From positions 62,001 through 126,000 of the forward strand of contig NZ_BBLZ01000006.1 of NCBI RefSeq assembly GCF_000971195.1: a stretch of DNA of 64,000 bases, written 5' to 3'. Source of the DNA: Demequina soli (GTDB lineage Bacteria > Actinomycetota > Actinomycetes > Actinomycetales > Demequinaceae). The notes beneath the pieces were generated by a model. The model did not search any database. It worked only from the letters and a program-made list of their open reading frames with translations, and was not told the origin of the DNA. The position numbers were made by a program, and so were the translations under genes. Positions 27,521 to 37,273 of the stretch are shown here, piece by piece (the first letter of the stretch is position 1; every line of letters starts with the position of its first letter).

Positions 27521-27553
27521 GCCTCTGCTCGTGTTTCGGGCAGGGGCCTTTTC
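27521..27553 (+). promoter_or_regulatory. terminator-like hairpin in the infC leader
   Basis: GGCCTCTGC (27521-27529) pairs with GCAGGGGCC (27541-27549), nine pairs with one G-T, followed at once by TTTT (27550-27553). It lies 63 bases before the infC start codon in a leader of about 230 nt. Such a structure could attenuate the infC-rpmI-rplT operon. I do not recognise a named leader family. Confidence 0.5.
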
Positions 27554-27616
27554 CCGTTTCTGGGGGCAGGGCGCCGGCCGGGAGGTCGCACACGTCAGCA
27601 ACGAGAAGGAGCCGCT

Positions 27617-28297
27617 ATCAACGAGCCGCGCATCAACGAGCGCATCCGAGTCCCCGAGGTCCGCCTGGTCGGTCCGAAGGGCGAGCAGGTCGGCATCGTC
27701 CGCATCGAGGATGCCCTCCGTCTGGCGCAGGACGCCGAGCTCGACCTGGTCGAGGTGGCGCCCAACTCGCGTCCTCCCGTCGTCAAGCTCATGGACTACG
27801 GCAAGTTCAAGTACGAGGCTGCGGTCAAGGCGCGCGAGGCACGTCGCAATCAGGCGAACACCGAGATCAAGGAGATGCGGTTCCGTCTCAAGATCGACGA
27901 GCACGACTACGAGACCAAGAAGGGTCACGTCGTCCGGTTCCTCAAGGGTGGCGACAAGGTCAAGGTCACGATCATGTTCCGTGGCCGTGAGCAGTCCCGT
28001 CCCGAGATGGGCCGACGCCTGCTGATGAAGCTCGCGGAGGAGCTCCAGGAGTACGGCGTGGTCGAGAACGCGCCGAGCCACGAGGGGCGCAACATGTCGC
28101 TCGTCCTGGGTCCGCTGAAGAAGAAGGCGGAGGCCAAGGAGGAGCAGCGCAAGGTCCGCGAGGAGCGCAAGGCCGCCGAGCAGGCCGCGCGCGACGAGAA
28201 GGACCGCAAGGCGCCGAAGGGTGCCGAGGTGGCCGACGAGGCACCCGAGGTGACCGACGAGGTCGCCGAGGCCGTCGAGGAGTCGGCGGCCGAGTAG
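27617..28297 (+). CDS. infC: translation initiation factor IF-3 (non-AUG start)
   Basis: 226 residues from an ATC codon. IF-3 binds the 30S subunit and checks initiator tRNA and start codon. The family start [19 protein letters not shown] aligns with ATC at 27617, with GAAGGAG at 27604-27610; no ATG or GTG is available at that point. Rare start codons in infC are known to allow IF-3 autoregulation. Both IF-3 domains are complete ([21 protein letters not shown]), followed by an acidic/lysine-rich C-terminal extension of about 50 residues common in actinobacteria. Confidence 0.95.
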   Translation: MNEPRINERIRVPEVRLVGPKGEQVGIVRIEDALRLAQDAELDLVEVAPNSRPPVVKLMDYGKFKYEAAVKAREARRNQANTEIKEMRFRLKIDEHDYETKKGHVVRFLKGGDKVKVTIMFRGREQSRPEMGRRLLMKLAEELQEYGVVENAPSHEGRNMSLVLGPLKKKAEAKEEQRKVREERKAAEQAARDEKDRKAPKGAEVADEAPEVTDEVAEAVEESAAE

Positions 28298-28392
28298 ACG
28301 TCGCGAGACGCACACAGGCTTCGGGCGCTGGTCGCCCGTGATCCGTGCTGGGCTCCACCGGGGCCCAGCCAGACCTAGAAGGAGAGGCAGCA

Positions 28393-28587
28393 ATGCCCAA
28401 GAACAAGACCCACTCGGGTGCCAAGAAGCGCTTCAAGCTCACCGGCACCGGCAAGGTGAAGCACGCCTCGGCGATGAACGTCCACAAGTTCGAGGAGAAG
28501 CACTCCTCGCGCAAGCGCCGCGTGGCCCAGGACCAGATCCTGTCGGACGCCGACTCGAAGAAGATCAAGAAGCTGCTGGGCAAGTAA
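28393..28587 (+). CDS. rpmI: 50S ribosomal protein L35
   Basis: 64 residues, typical bL35 with [18 protein letters not shown] and [11 protein letters not shown] ribosome site GGAGAGG precedes the ATG. It sits in the conserved infC-rpmI-rplT order. The 95-bp gap from infC contains two hairpins, CGGGCG/CGCCCG and GCTGGGC/GCCCAGC, which may tune expression. Confidence 0.98.
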   Translation: MPKNKTHSGAKKRFKLTGTGKVKHASAMNVHKFEEKHSSRKRRVAQDQILSDADSKKIKKLLGK

Positions 28588-28624
28588 GCCCCGCCCCCAC
28601 ACACGTACCTTTAGGAGAACTGAA

Positions 28625-29005
28625 ATGGCACGCGTCAAGCGGGCGGTCAACGCCCAGAAGAAGCGCCGTACTACCCTCGAGCGCGCCGCGGGTTACCGCG
28701 GTCAGCGTTCGCGCCTCTACCGGAAGGCGAAGGAGCAGGTCACCCACTCCCTCGTCTACTCGTACAACGACCGCCGCAAGCGCAAGGGCGACTTCCGCAA
28801 GCTCTGGATCCAGCGCATCAACGCTGCGGCCCGTGCGAACGGCATGACCTACAACCGCTTCATCCAGGGCCTCAAGGCCGCTGGCATCGAGGTCGACCGC
28901 CGCATGCTCGCCGAGCTCGCGGTGAACGACGAGGCCGCGTTCGCGACCCTGGTCGAGACCTCGAAGAAGGCGCTCCCCGCCGACGTCAACGCGCCCGCCG
29001 CGTAA
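28625..29005 (+). CDS. rplT: 50S ribosomal protein L20
   Basis: 126 residues, standard bL20 ([54 protein letters not shown]). It binds 23S rRNA early in 50S assembly. AGGAGA lies just upstream. In other bacteria L20 represses its own operon; whether it acts on the leader here is unknown. Confidence 0.98.
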   Translation: MARVKRAVNAQKKRRTTLERAAGYRGQRSRLYRKAKEQVTHSLVYSYNDRRKRKGDFRKLWIQRINAAARANGMTYNRFIQGLKAAGIEVDRRMLAELAVNDEAAFATLVETSKKALPADVNAPAA

Positions 29006-29031
29006 GACGTCCTCCTCAAGGGATCACCCGC

Positions 29032-29883
29032 ATGACGGAACGCCCCGCCGGGCCTGCTGACCTCACCGTGACGCTTTCGAATCCGAAGGCCGAACGGGTC
29101 AAGAGAGTCGCGGCCCTGGCGGGGCGTTCCGCGCGTTCCCGGGCGGGCGTGTGGCTCGTCGAGGGACCGCAGGCGGTGCGCGAGGCGGTGCGGTTCGCCG
29201 CCGACCGCGTGCGCGACGTCTACCTGTCGCCCGACGCGGCGCTGCGCTACCCCGAGATCGCCTCGGAGGCGCTCGCCGCCGGGCTGTACGTCCACGTCGG
29301 CACCGATGCGGTGCTCGAGGCCATGAGCGCCGACGCCCAGGGCGTCGTCGCGGTCGTCGAGTCCACCGGCACGTCGCTCGACGACGTCGTGGCGGCCGCG
29401 CCGCGTCTGGTCGCCGTCCTGTCGAACGTGCGTGACCCCGGCAACGCGGGCACCGTGATCCGCGTGGCCGATGCGGCGGGCGCCGACGCCGTGGTGCTCG
29501 CCGGCGAGTCGGTCGACCCCGGCAACCCCAAGGTGATCCGCTCCACGGCGGGATCCCTGTTCCATCTTCCCGTGGCGCGCGCGCCGCTGGCCGAGGCGGT
29601 GGCCGCGCTCGGTGCCGCCGGGCTCACCGTGCTGGCCGCCGACGGATCGGGCGAGGACCTCCTGGGCGACGCCGGCTCCGGCTCGGGCGCGGGCGGCTCG
29701 GAGTCGCTCGCCGGACGCACCGCGTGGGTGTTCGGCAACGAGGCCTGGGGCCTGCGCCCCGAGGAGCTCGACCTCGTCGACGCCGTGGTGCGCATCCCGA
29801 TCCACGGCCACGCCGAGAGCCTCAACCTCGGCACCGCCGCCGCCGTTTGCCTGTACGCGTCGGCGACCGCCCAACGGGCCTGA
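29032..29883 (+). CDS. TrmH/SpoU-family RNA 2'-O-methyltransferase
   Basis: 283 residues. N-terminal substrate-binding domain (WLVEGPQAVREAV) and a SPOUT knot domain with motifs LSNVRDPGNAGTVIR, TAWVFGNEAWGL and IPIHGHAESLNLGTAAAVCLY, the last being the SAM-binding trefoil. Methylates rRNA or tRNA ribose; the exact position is not predictable. It directly follows rplT with a 26-base gap and is probably in the same operon. Confidence 0.93.
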   Translation: MTERPAGPADLTVTLSNPKAERVKRVAALAGRSARSRAGVWLVEGPQAVREAVRFAADRVRDVYLSPDAALRYPEIASEALAAGLYVHVGTDAVLEAMSADAQGVVAVVESTGTSLDDVVAAAPRLVAVLSNVRDPGNAGTVIRVADAAGADAVVLAGESVDPGNPKVIRSTAGSLFHLPVARAPLAEAVAALGAAGLTVLAADGSGEDLLGDAGSGSGAGGSESLAGRTAWVFGNEAWGLRPEELDLVDAVVRIPIHGHAESLNLGTAAAVCLYASATAQRA

Positions 29884-30068
29884 CGCCCGCTCGGGCAACC
29901 GCCGGCAATCCGGACATTCTCCACAGGCCAGCCTGGGGATAACCGGGCGATCGGCGCCCCACCAGGGGAGGAACCCGTCTCGCAGGGTGGACAGAACCTC
30001 GGCACCCTGTGACGAAGACCACCCCGCCGCGAGCCCCGACACGCGTGCGGACCACGGACAATGGTGCC

Positions 30069-31736
30069 GTGACAAGGGGACGGCTGAGGCTGCGCATGGC
30101 GCGATCGCGCGGCGTCGTCGCCGCGGTCGTCATGGTCGCGGCGGTCCTGGTGATCCAGATGGTCGCGTCGGTGCTGAGCGCCGTCATCGCCGACCGCACC
30201 CTGTCCGCCGCCGCGGAGGATACGTACACCTACGTCGGCGACCTCATGTCCGAGCGCGTCGCGACCTTCGCGGGCGCCGCCTCCGACGTGGTCGAGGGCA
30301 CCGCGTCCGAGATCCGCCGCGACGGCACGCTCCCCACCGACGACGAGCTGCTGCGCGCCCTCGCGGACCGCCTCGACCGCGAGCCCGCGGTCGGCAGCAT
30401 CTTCGTCGCCGAGCCGGACGGCCACCTGGTCTCCCTCGCGACCGCGCCCGACGGCTACTCGCTCGTCGAGGTCACGCCCGACCCCGCCGCCGGCGGCGCC
30501 GCCATCACGCGCGTGGAGTACGACGCCGAGCTCGACGAGACCGACCGCACCGACGGGTCCACCGCCTACGACCCCACGTCCCGGCCCTGGTACCAGCGGG
30601 CCCTGGGCTCGACCGCGGTCGCCTGGACGGACCCGTACATCTCGTCGCGCACCGACGAGATCGTCGTCTCGCCGGTCCTCGCGGTCCGCGACCCCGCGGG
30701 CGCCGCGGTGGCCGTCGTCGGCGCCGACCTGGACCTCGACCGCCTCGGCAGCCTCCTCGAGGACATCCCGATCGGCTCCGACGCGCACGCCTTCATCCTC
30801 ACGGGCGACGGCAAGGTGGTCGCCGCCCCGGCTGGCCAGCGCGCGACCCTCCACCGCCTGCAGGCGCAGCTCGACGGCGTGCCCGACGCGTCCGACCTCG
30901 GCATCCCCACCGCTGCGCCCAGCGCGATCGCGAGCTCCAGCGCGATCCGCGCCCACGGCGACACCGTGAGCCTCGAGCGCACCATGGACCCCGCCACCGG
31001 GCTCGACTGGGTGCTCCACCTCGACGCCAGCGCCTCCGATCTCGCCCCCGCGGTCAGCGGTTTCAAGCGCGCGGCCTACTGGGTCACCAGCTTCTCGGTC
31101 CTCATGGTGGTGGTGGCGGCCGGCCTCGCGCTGCAGCTGTGGCGCCCCATCCGCCGCATGCGCGAGCACGCCCAGACCGACGCGCTGACCGGCCTCGCCA
31201 ACCGCTACGAGTACGCCCGCCGTGGCCGCGCGATCCTGCGGTCGGCGCAGCGCGACGGCGAGGCGGTGGTCCTCATCGCGCTCGACCTCGACGACTTCAA
31301 ACGGGTCAACGACGAGCACGGGCACGACGCCGGGGACGTGGTCCTCGCGGCTGTCGGCGACGTCCTCAACGAGACGGTGCGTAGCCGCGACATCGCCGCG
31401 CGCATCGGCGGCGACGAGTTCATCGTGCTCATGCGCCTGGGCGAGCGCGGCTCCCCGGTCGAGGTCGCGCGCCGCCTGCGCGACGACGTCGCCCTCGCCA
31501 TCCGCGAGTCCTTCGCCGGCGGCTGCGGCGCGGGCGCGACCGCGGGCTTCGCGACCACCACGGCCGCGGGCCACGACCTCGCCACGCTCCAGTCCGCCGC
31601 CGACGAGGCGCTCGTGTCCGGCAAGCGCGTGCGCAAGGGCCGCACCTACGCGTTCGGCCACGGCGCCGGGACGCACGCGCCCGGGGACGATGCGCCGGAG
31701 GGCCTGTCGCCGGCTGGTAGCCTTCCCGGCAACTGA
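30069..31736 (+). CDS. membrane diguanylate cyclase with dCACHE sensor
   Basis: 555 residues: N-terminal transmembrane helix, extracellular dCACHE-type sensor (STAYDPTSRPWYQRAL; DPYISSRTDEIVVSPVL), second transmembrane helix (about residues 335-360), then a GGDEF domain with intact GGDEF at 447-451. An RxxD inhibitory site (RSRD) stands five residues before it, so product feedback is expected. It makes c-di-GMP in response to an unknown ligand. GTG 30069 is chosen because GACAAT ends 6 nt upstream; the in-frame GTG at 30009 is the alternative. Confidence 0.92.
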   Translation: MTRGRLRLRMARSRGVVAAVVMVAAVLVIQMVASVLSAVIADRTLSAAAEDTYTYVGDLMSERVATFAGAASDVVEGTASEIRRDGTLPTDDELLRALADRLDREPAVGSIFVAEPDGHLVSLATAPDGYSLVEVTPDPAAGGAAITRVEYDAELDETDRTDGSTAYDPTSRPWYQRALGSTAVAWTDPYISSRTDEIVVSPVLAVRDPAGAAVAVVGADLDLDRLGSLLEDIPIGSDAHAFILTGDGKVVAAPAGQRATLHRLQAQLDGVPDASDLGIPTAAPSAIASSSAIRAHGDTVSLERTMDPATGLDWVLHLDASASDLAPAVSGFKRAAYWVTSFSVLMVVVAAGLALQLWRPIRRMREHAQTDALTGLANRYEYARRGRAILRSAQRDGEAVVLIALDLDDFKRVNDEHGHDAGDVVLAAVGDVLNETVRSRDIAARIGGDEFIVLMRLGERGSPVEVARRLRDDVALAIRESFAGGCGAGATAGFATTTAAGHDLATLQSAADEALVSGKRVRKGRTYAFGHGAGTHAPGDDAPEGLSPAGSLPGN

Positions 31737-31745
31737 GGAGGTCCC

Positions 31746-32192
31746 ATGGACAACACGCGTCGGCTCGACATCCCTGGTGCCCGCGGCACCGTCGAGGTCG
31801 AGGGCGTGCTGGGTCTGCTCTACAAGGTCCGCATCGGCGGCGAGATCGTCAAGCGGTCGAAGAGCCGCTGGTCCATCCCGCTGCGCAACGGCTCCACCGC
31901 GAAGCTGTCGTCCAACGGCATCATCCCCGGGTTCCAGACGCTGTACCTCGACGGCACCCCGGTGCTGAAGATGGGCGCGCACGTGCCGACCGCCGCGAAG
32001 GTCGCGATGTTCGCGCCGCTGCTGCTCATCGTGTTCGGTTACCTGGGCCCGTTCCTCGCGGTGTTCATGTTCCTCACGAACGTGCTGCTCGTGAAGAACC
32101 CCCAGGTGCCCGTCGGCTTCCGCGTCGCCATGCCGATCGTCACGACGGCGATCATGGCGTTGCTTCTCACCGTCATCGGGCTAACCTGGTAG
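31746..32192 (+). CDS. uncharacterised membrane protein
   Basis: 148 residues. A soluble, basic N-terminal half (about 85 residues, with RSKSRWSIPLRNGSTAKLSS) precedes two hydrophobic segments at the C-terminus. AGGAGG lies five bases before the ATG. No family recognised. It follows the diguanylate cyclase by 9 bases, so the two may be co-transcribed; a functional tie is speculative. A hairpin at 32222-32246 ends the unit. Confidence 0.78.
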   Translation: MDNTRRLDIPGARGTVEVEGVLGLLYKVRIGGEIVKRSKSRWSIPLRNGSTAKLSSNGIIPGFQTLYLDGTPVLKMGAHVPTAAKVAMFAPLLLIVFGYLGPFLAVFMFLTNVLLVKNPQVPVGFRVAMPIVTTAIMALLLTVIGLTW

Positions 32193-32221
32193 CACGATGC
32201 GCCGCACCCGCCTGTTTACCT

Positions 32222-32246
32222 AGGCCCGGAGAGACCCTCCGGGCCT
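32222..32246 (+). terminator. hairpin terminator after the cyclase unit
   Basis: AGGCCCGGAG (32222-32231) pairs with CTCCGGGCCT (32237-32246), a perfect 10-bp stem with a 5-base loop, 30 bp after the stop of the membrane protein gene and before the pheS promoter. No T-run. Confidence 0.7.
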
Positions 32247-32354
32247 GACTCGCGCCCGGACGCCCCAGGCGAGGACCGCATCGTCCACCGCCGGCCCGCC
32301 CGTGCGCCCCGCTAGACTTCCACCGGTTGTTTTCGAGGCTGTGAAGGGCCACCC

Positions 32355-33443
32355 ATGACTGAACTCTCCCCGCTCGACGTCGCAGGCGTCGACGCGGCCG
32401 TCGCCGAGGCGCTCGCCTCGTTCGCGGCGGCCACCTCCCTGGACGAGCTGAAGGAGGCCCGCCTCGCCGCCACCGGCGACAAGGCCGCGCTCACGCTCGC
32501 GAACAAGCTCATCGGCGGCCTCACGCCCGAGGAGAAGGCGCAGGCCGGCAAGACGATGGGCGGCGCGCGTGCCGCGATCGGCCGCGCCCTTGCCGCCCGC
32601 ACCGCCGAGCTCGAGGCCGAGCGCGACGCGCGCGTGCTGGTCGAGGAGGCCGTGGACGTCACGCTTCCCGTCTCGCGCGCTCTCGTGGGTGCGCGGCACC
32701 CGCTCGAGACGATGCAGGAGCGCATGTGCGACGTGTTCGTCTCCATGGGCTGGGAGGTCGCCGAGGGACCCGAGATGGAGGCGGAGTGGTTCAACTTCGA
32801 CGCCCTCAACTTCGATCCCGACCACCCGGCGCGCGAGATGCAGGACACGTTCTTCATCGACCCGCCGTCGTCGGGGCTCTTGATGAGGACGCACACCTCG
32901 CCGGTGCAGGTGCGCGCTGCCTTGGAGAGGCGTGACTCGCTCGAGAACGAGGGCCGCGGCATCTACGTCGTGTGCCCCGGCAAGACGTTCCGCACGGACG
33001 AGCTCGACGCGACCCACACCCCGGTGTTCCACCAGATCGAGGGCCTGGCCATCGATCGCGGTTTGACGATGGCGCACCTCAAGGGCACGCTCGACCACTT
33101 CGCGAAGTCGCTGTTCGGGCCGGACGCGGTGACGCGCCTGCGCCCCTCGTTCTTCCCCTTCACCGAGCCGTCCGCCGAGATGGACCTCCGCTGCTTCGTG
33201 TGCGGCGGCTCGGACCCCGACTGCCGCACCTGCCGCGGCACCGGCTGGATCGAGTGGGGCGGCTGCGGCATGACGCACCCCAACGTGCTGCGTGCCGCCG
33301 GGATCGACCCGACCAAGTACACCGCCTTCGCGTTCGGCATGGGGATCGAGCGCACCCTGATGTTCCGCCACAGCGTCACCGACATGCGCGACATGGTCGA
33401 GGGCGACGTGCGCTTCTCTCAGCAGTTCGGGATGGAGATCTGA
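32355..33443 (+). CDS. pheS: phenylalanyl-tRNA synthetase alpha subunit
   Basis: 362 residues, class II synthetase catalytic subunit. Motif 2 region LMRTHTSPVQVRA, the KTFRTDELDATHTPVFHQIEGL block and motif 3 FGMGIERTLMFRH are intact. N-terminal coiled coil for tRNA binding. A TAGACT box near 32313 gives a leader of about 30 nt; no T-box or leader peptide is evident. pheT follows with a TGATG overlap. Confidence 0.97.
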   Translation: MTELSPLDVAGVDAAVAEALASFAAATSLDELKEARLAATGDKAALTLANKLIGGLTPEEKAQAGKTMGGARAAIGRALAARTAELEAERDARVLVEEAVDVTLPVSRALVGARHPLETMQERMCDVFVSMGWEVAEGPEMEAEWFNFDALNFDPDHPAREMQDTFFIDPPSSGLLMRTHTSPVQVRAALERRDSLENEGRGIYVVCPGKTFRTDELDATHTPVFHQIEGLAIDRGLTMAHLKGTLDHFAKSLFGPDAVTRLRPSFFPFTEPSAEMDLRCFVCGGSDPDCRTCRGTGWIEWGGCGMTHPNVLRAAGIDPTKYTAFAFGMGIERTLMFRHSVTDMRDMVEGDVRFSQQFGMEI

Positions 33444-36025
33444 TGCCGAAGATTCCGCTTAGCTGGCTCGCGGAGTCCGTCTCCCTGGTGGAGGGCGCGA
33501 CCCCCGAGGACATCGTCACCTCGCTCGCGAAGGTCGGGCTCGAGGAGGAGGGCATCCACGGCTCCGGCGTCGAGGGGCCTTTGGTTGTCGGGCGCGTCAT
33601 GTCGTTGGTCAAGGAGGAGCAGTCCAACGGCAAGACCATCAACTACTGCCGCGTCGACGTCGGCTCCTTCAACGACCCCGAGGGGCCGGGGCACAAGCCC
33701 GACAACAAGGTCGACTACCCGTCGTCGAAGGGCATCGTGTGCGGTGCGCACAACTTCGTCGAGGGCGACTGGGTGGTCGTGGTGCTGCCGGGCGCGACGC
33801 TGCCCGGGCCGTTCCCGATCTCGGGGCGTAAGACGTACGGCCACTGGTCGGACGGCATGATCTGCTCGGCGCGCGAGCTGGGGCTCGGCGAGGACCACTC
33901 GGGCATCATCGTGCTCACCTCCCTTGGCTTCTCGGCCGATGAGCTCGAGCCCGGCCAGGACGCGATCCCGCTGCTCGGCCTCGACCAGAAGACCATCGAG
34001 ATCAACGTCACGCCCGACCGCGGCTACTCGTTCTCGATCCGCGGCGTGGCGCGCGAGTACGCGCACGCGACCGGCGCATCGTTCACCGACCCCGCTGGTA
34101 TTCCGGTGACCGGGGCCGCCGGTGAGGGCTTCCCCGTGCTCATCGAGGACGAGGCGCCCGTGCGCGGCAACGTGGGCTGCGACAGGTTCGTGGCGCGCAT
34201 CGTGCGCGGTGTCGACCCGAACGCGCCGGTGCCCGCGTGGATGAAGCAGCGCCTCGAGGGCGCGGGCATGCGCTCGATCTCGCTCGCGGTGGACGTCACC
34301 AACTACGTCATGCTCGAGCTGGGCCAGCCGCTGCACGCGTACGACCTCGCGACGGTGACCGCGCCGATCGTGGTGCGTCGTGCGCGGCCCGCGGAGAGCA
34401 TCGTCACCCTGGACGATGCGACGCGCGTGCTCCACGGCGAGGACCTGCTCATCACGGACTCTGATGGTGGGCATGGCGCTCGCGCGATCGGCATCGCCGG
34501 CGTCATGGGCGGCGCGCTGACCGAGGTGTCCGCCTCGACCGTCGACGTGCTGCTCGAGGGTGCGCACTTCGACCCGATCACCATCGCGCGCACGGCGCGC
34601 CGTCACAAGCTCGGCTCGGAGGCCTCGCGGCGCTTCGAGCGCGCCGTGGACACCGCGCTGCCGCCCGTGGCGGTGCAGCGCGCGGCGAACCTGCTCGCGG
34701 AGCTGGGCGGCGGTGTGATCGAGGACGTGTTCACGGACGTGAACAACGTGCCCGCGGTTTCTCCGATCGAGATGGATGCCGACTATCCGTCGCGCATCGT
34801 GGGCGTCGACTACCCGGTGTCCGAGGTCGTGTCCTCGCTCGAGCAGGTCGGGTGCACCGTGACGCAGGACGGCGACGTGCTCATCGTGACGCCGCCGACG
34901 TGGCGCGCGGACCTCGAGGCGCCCATCAACCTGGTGGAGGAGGTCGCGCGCCTGCGCGGCTTCGAGAACCTGCCGTCGGTGCTGCCCGTGGCGCCCCCGG
35001 GGCGTGGGTACACGCACTCGCAGATCGTGCGGAAGTCGGTCGCGCGGTCGCTGGCCGAGGCCGGGCTGACGCAGGTGCTGACCTACCCGTTCATCTCCTC
35101 GCAGCGGCTCGACGACTGTCTGCTGCCTTCTGATGATGTTCGTCGCGACGTCATCCGCCTGGCCAACCCGCTGAGCGCGGAGCAGCCGCTGCTGCGCACG
35201 GCGCTCATCGAGACGCTGGTGGACGCGGTGAAGGTCAACCTGGGTCGCGGTGCACAGGACGTGGCGGTCTACGAGACCGGTCGCGCGTACCTGGGCCGCC
35301 TCGTGGGCGCCATCCCGGCGACCTACTCGGGCGACTCGATCACGCCGGACGACGTCGAGGCGCTCAACAAGGCCATCCCGGGCCAGGTGCGCCGCGTCGC
35401 GGGCATCATGGCCGGCAACAAGATCGCCGCCGGCTGGGACGGCCACGCCACGCCGTGGCGCTGGACCGACGCGATGGCGATGGTCGAGAAGGTCGAGCGC
35501 GCGTGCGGCGTGGTGCTTGAGATCTCGTCGGAGGTGGGGGAGCGGCAGTCGACGGCTCCGTTCCACCCGGGCCGCGTGGCGATCTACCGTCTCGACGGCG
35601 AGATCGTCGGCGGGGCGGGCGAGCTGCACCCGAAGGTGTGCGAGAACCTCGGCCTCCCGGCTCGTTCGGTGGCGTTCGAGCTGCTGCTCGATCCGATGAT
35701 CTCCGAATCTGAAGGCGTCCTTGTCACTGCGTCGCCCGTCTCCGGGCAGGTGCTGGCGAAGGAGGACTTCGCTTTCGTGGTGTCGTCTGACGTGGCCGCT
35801 GGGGACCTGGTCTCCGCGGTCATCGATGCGGGTGACGGTCTGGTCGAGGACGCGCGCGTCTTCGACGTCTACACGGGCGAGCAGATCGGGTCTGGGAAGA
35901 AGTCCTTGGCCATCAACGTGAAGATGCGCGACGCGGACCACACGCTCTCGGCCGACGAGGTGCTGTCCGTGCGCGAGGCGATCATCGCGGCGGCGTCCGA
36001 GAAGTTCGGTGCAATGCTGCGCTAA
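33443..36025 (+). CDS. pheT: phenylalanyl-tRNA synthetase beta subunit
   Basis: 860 residues, slightly longer than E. coli PheT. N-terminal tRNA-binding domain (YCRVDVGS... GIVCGAHNFVEGDWVVV), B3/B4 editing domain, B5 region and a C-terminal ferredoxin-like anticodon-binding domain (LAKEDFAFVVSSDVAAG). It forms the alpha2-beta2 enzyme with PheS and edits Tyr-tRNA(Phe). Translationally coupled to pheS. A GC-rich hairpin follows at 36046-36077. Confidence 0.97.
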   Translation: MPKIPLSWLAESVSLVEGATPEDIVTSLAKVGLEEEGIHGSGVEGPLVVGRVMSLVKEEQSNGKTINYCRVDVGSFNDPEGPGHKPDNKVDYPSSKGIVCGAHNFVEGDWVVVVLPGATLPGPFPISGRKTYGHWSDGMICSARELGLGEDHSGIIVLTSLGFSADELEPGQDAIPLLGLDQKTIEINVTPDRGYSFSIRGVAREYAHATGASFTDPAGIPVTGAAGEGFPVLIEDEAPVRGNVGCDRFVARIVRGVDPNAPVPAWMKQRLEGAGMRSISLAVDVTNYVMLELGQPLHAYDLATVTAPIVVRRARPAESIVTLDDATRVLHGEDLLITDSDGGHGARAIGIAGVMGGALTEVSASTVDVLLEGAHFDPITIARTARRHKLGSEASRRFERAVDTALPPVAVQRAANLLAELGGGVIEDVFTDVNNVPAVSPIEMDADYPSRIVGVDYPVSEVVSSLEQVGCTVTQDGDVLIVTPPTWRADLEAPINLVEEVARLRGFENLPSVLPVAPPGRGYTHSQIVRKSVARSLAEAGLTQVLTYPFISSQRLDDCLLPSDDVRRDVIRLANPLSAEQPLLRTALIETLVDAVKVNLGRGAQDVAVYETGRAYLGRLVGAIPATYSGDSITPDDVEALNKAIPGQVRRVAGIMAGNKIAAGWDGHATPWRWTDAMAMVEKVERACGVVLEISSEVGERQSTAPFHPGRVAIYRLDGEIVGGAGELHPKVCENLGLPARSVAFELLLDPMISESEGVLVTASPVSGQVLAKEDFAFVVSSDVAAGDLVSAVIDAGDGLVEDARVFDVYTGEQIGSGKKSLAINVKMRDADHTLSADEVLSVREAIIAAASEKFGAMLR

Positions 36026-36045
36026 CGCGCTCTGAAGTCACGATG

Positions 36046-36077
36046 CGGCGGCCGGCGGATCACCCCGCCGGCCGCCG
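36046..36077 (+). terminator. hairpin terminator after pheT
   Basis: CGGCGGCCGGCGG (36046-36058) pairs with CCGCCGGCCGCCG (36065-36077), a perfect 13-bp stem with a 6-base loop, 20 bp after the pheT stop. Confidence 0.75.
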
Positions 36078-36190
36078 ACCGCGTTCCCGGGCCGGCGCGT
36101 CGCCCGTCTCCGGCTGTGCCGGCCATCGGCGCGCGCCCGCGTCGCCGCCGCACACCTCGCCTCCATAGACTGGCAGCACAGCGAGGAAGC

Positions 36191-37255
36191 GTGGATCTGT
36201 TGTCCAGTGCATCGGCGCCCGCACACGGCGAGCACCCTCACGATCGCGGGGCCAGCCTTGCGTCGCCCCAGCTGCTCCCGGCCGAGGACTACGTCGCCGA
36301 CGCGACCCGGCGCATCCACGACGCCAAGCGGCGCGTGCTGCTGACGACGTTGACCATCGCGCACGACCACCGCACGGACGACCTCATCGAGGCGCTCGTG
36401 TGGGCCGCGAGGCGTGGGGTCGACGTGTCGGTCGCTGCGGACGTCTTCACCTACGCGGACGCCGCCGGCACCTTCCTGCCCACCGGCTATCGCACCAAGG
36501 CATGGCGCACCTCCGACCAATTGGCCTCGAGGCTCACCCACGAAGGCGTGCGCTTCACCTGGCTGGGCCGCGAGAAGGGTCTCCCGTGGCGGGGCCGGAC
36601 GCATACGAAGTTCTGCGTGGTGGACGACGTTGCGTACGCCTTCGGCGGGGTGAACCTGGACCGCAAGGGCATCGAGAACACCGATTTCATGCTCCGCATC
36701 GCCGACCCGCGGCTGGCCGACGACCTCGAGACGGTCTACCACCAGATCCGGCACATGAACCACCACGAGCGCGGGCACGAGTCGCTCGAGCTGCCGTACG
36801 GCACCGACCGGGTGCTGGTGGACGGGGGCATCCCCGGCGACTCCATCATCTACCGCCGGGCGCTCGAGCTGGCGCGGCGGGCGGAGCGCGTGCTGCTCGT
36901 CTCCCAGTACTGCCCGACCGGGGAGCTGGGCAAGGTCATCAGCGAACGAGACCACGAGCTGTGGTTCAACCCGCCGCGCAACGCCAGCCCCGTGAACCGC
37001 GCCCTCATCACCTCCTCGATGCTGTGGACCCGCCATCGCTCGATGTACACGAGCAAGCACTACCTGCACGCCAAGGTGATGGTCTTCTTCGGCGAGGATG
37101 GCGCCCGTACGGCGCTCACGGGGTCGCACAACTTCGTGGAGGGAGGCGTGCGTCTGGGCACGCGCGAGATCGCCATGGAGACCCGGAACCCAGCGACGGT
37201 CGCGCAGATCCTGGAGTTCCATGCGCTCTACGTCCGTGGCGACGGCGCGTCCTGA
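36191..37255 (+). CDS. phospholipase D-family protein (cardiolipin synthase-like)
   Basis: 354 residues with two HKD-type motifs: THTKFCVVDDVAYAFGGVNLD and LHAKVMVFFGEDGARTALTGSHNF. This is the layout of two-domain PLD enzymes such as cardiolipin synthases; no transmembrane segment is seen. The GTG at 36191 has AGGAAG upstream and a TAGACT box at 36166-36171, giving a short leader. It lies between pheT and a toxin-antitoxin pair. Lipid substrate versus nuclease activity cannot be decided. Confidence 0.85.
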   Translation: MDLLSSASAPAHGEHPHDRGASLASPQLLPAEDYVADATRRIHDAKRRVLLTTLTIAHDHRTDDLIEALVWAARRGVDVSVAADVFTYADAAGTFLPTGYRTKAWRTSDQLASRLTHEGVRFTWLGREKGLPWRGRTHTKFCVVDDVAYAFGGVNLDRKGIENTDFMLRIADPRLADDLETVYHQIRHMNHHERGHESLELPYGTDRVLVDGGIPGDSIIYRRALELARRAERVLLVSQYCPTGELGKVISERDHELWFNPPRNASPVNRALITSSMLWTRHRSMYTSKHYLHAKVMVFFGEDGARTALTGSHNFVEGGVRLGTREIAMETRNPATVAQILEFHALYVRGDGAS

Positions 37256-37273
37256 GAGTGCAGGCCGGTGCCG

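Noticed and set aside
32247-32354. T-box or Phe leader peptide before pheS
   Set aside because: Leader of roughly 30 nt after the TAGACT box; no Phe-rich peptide or T-box sequence.
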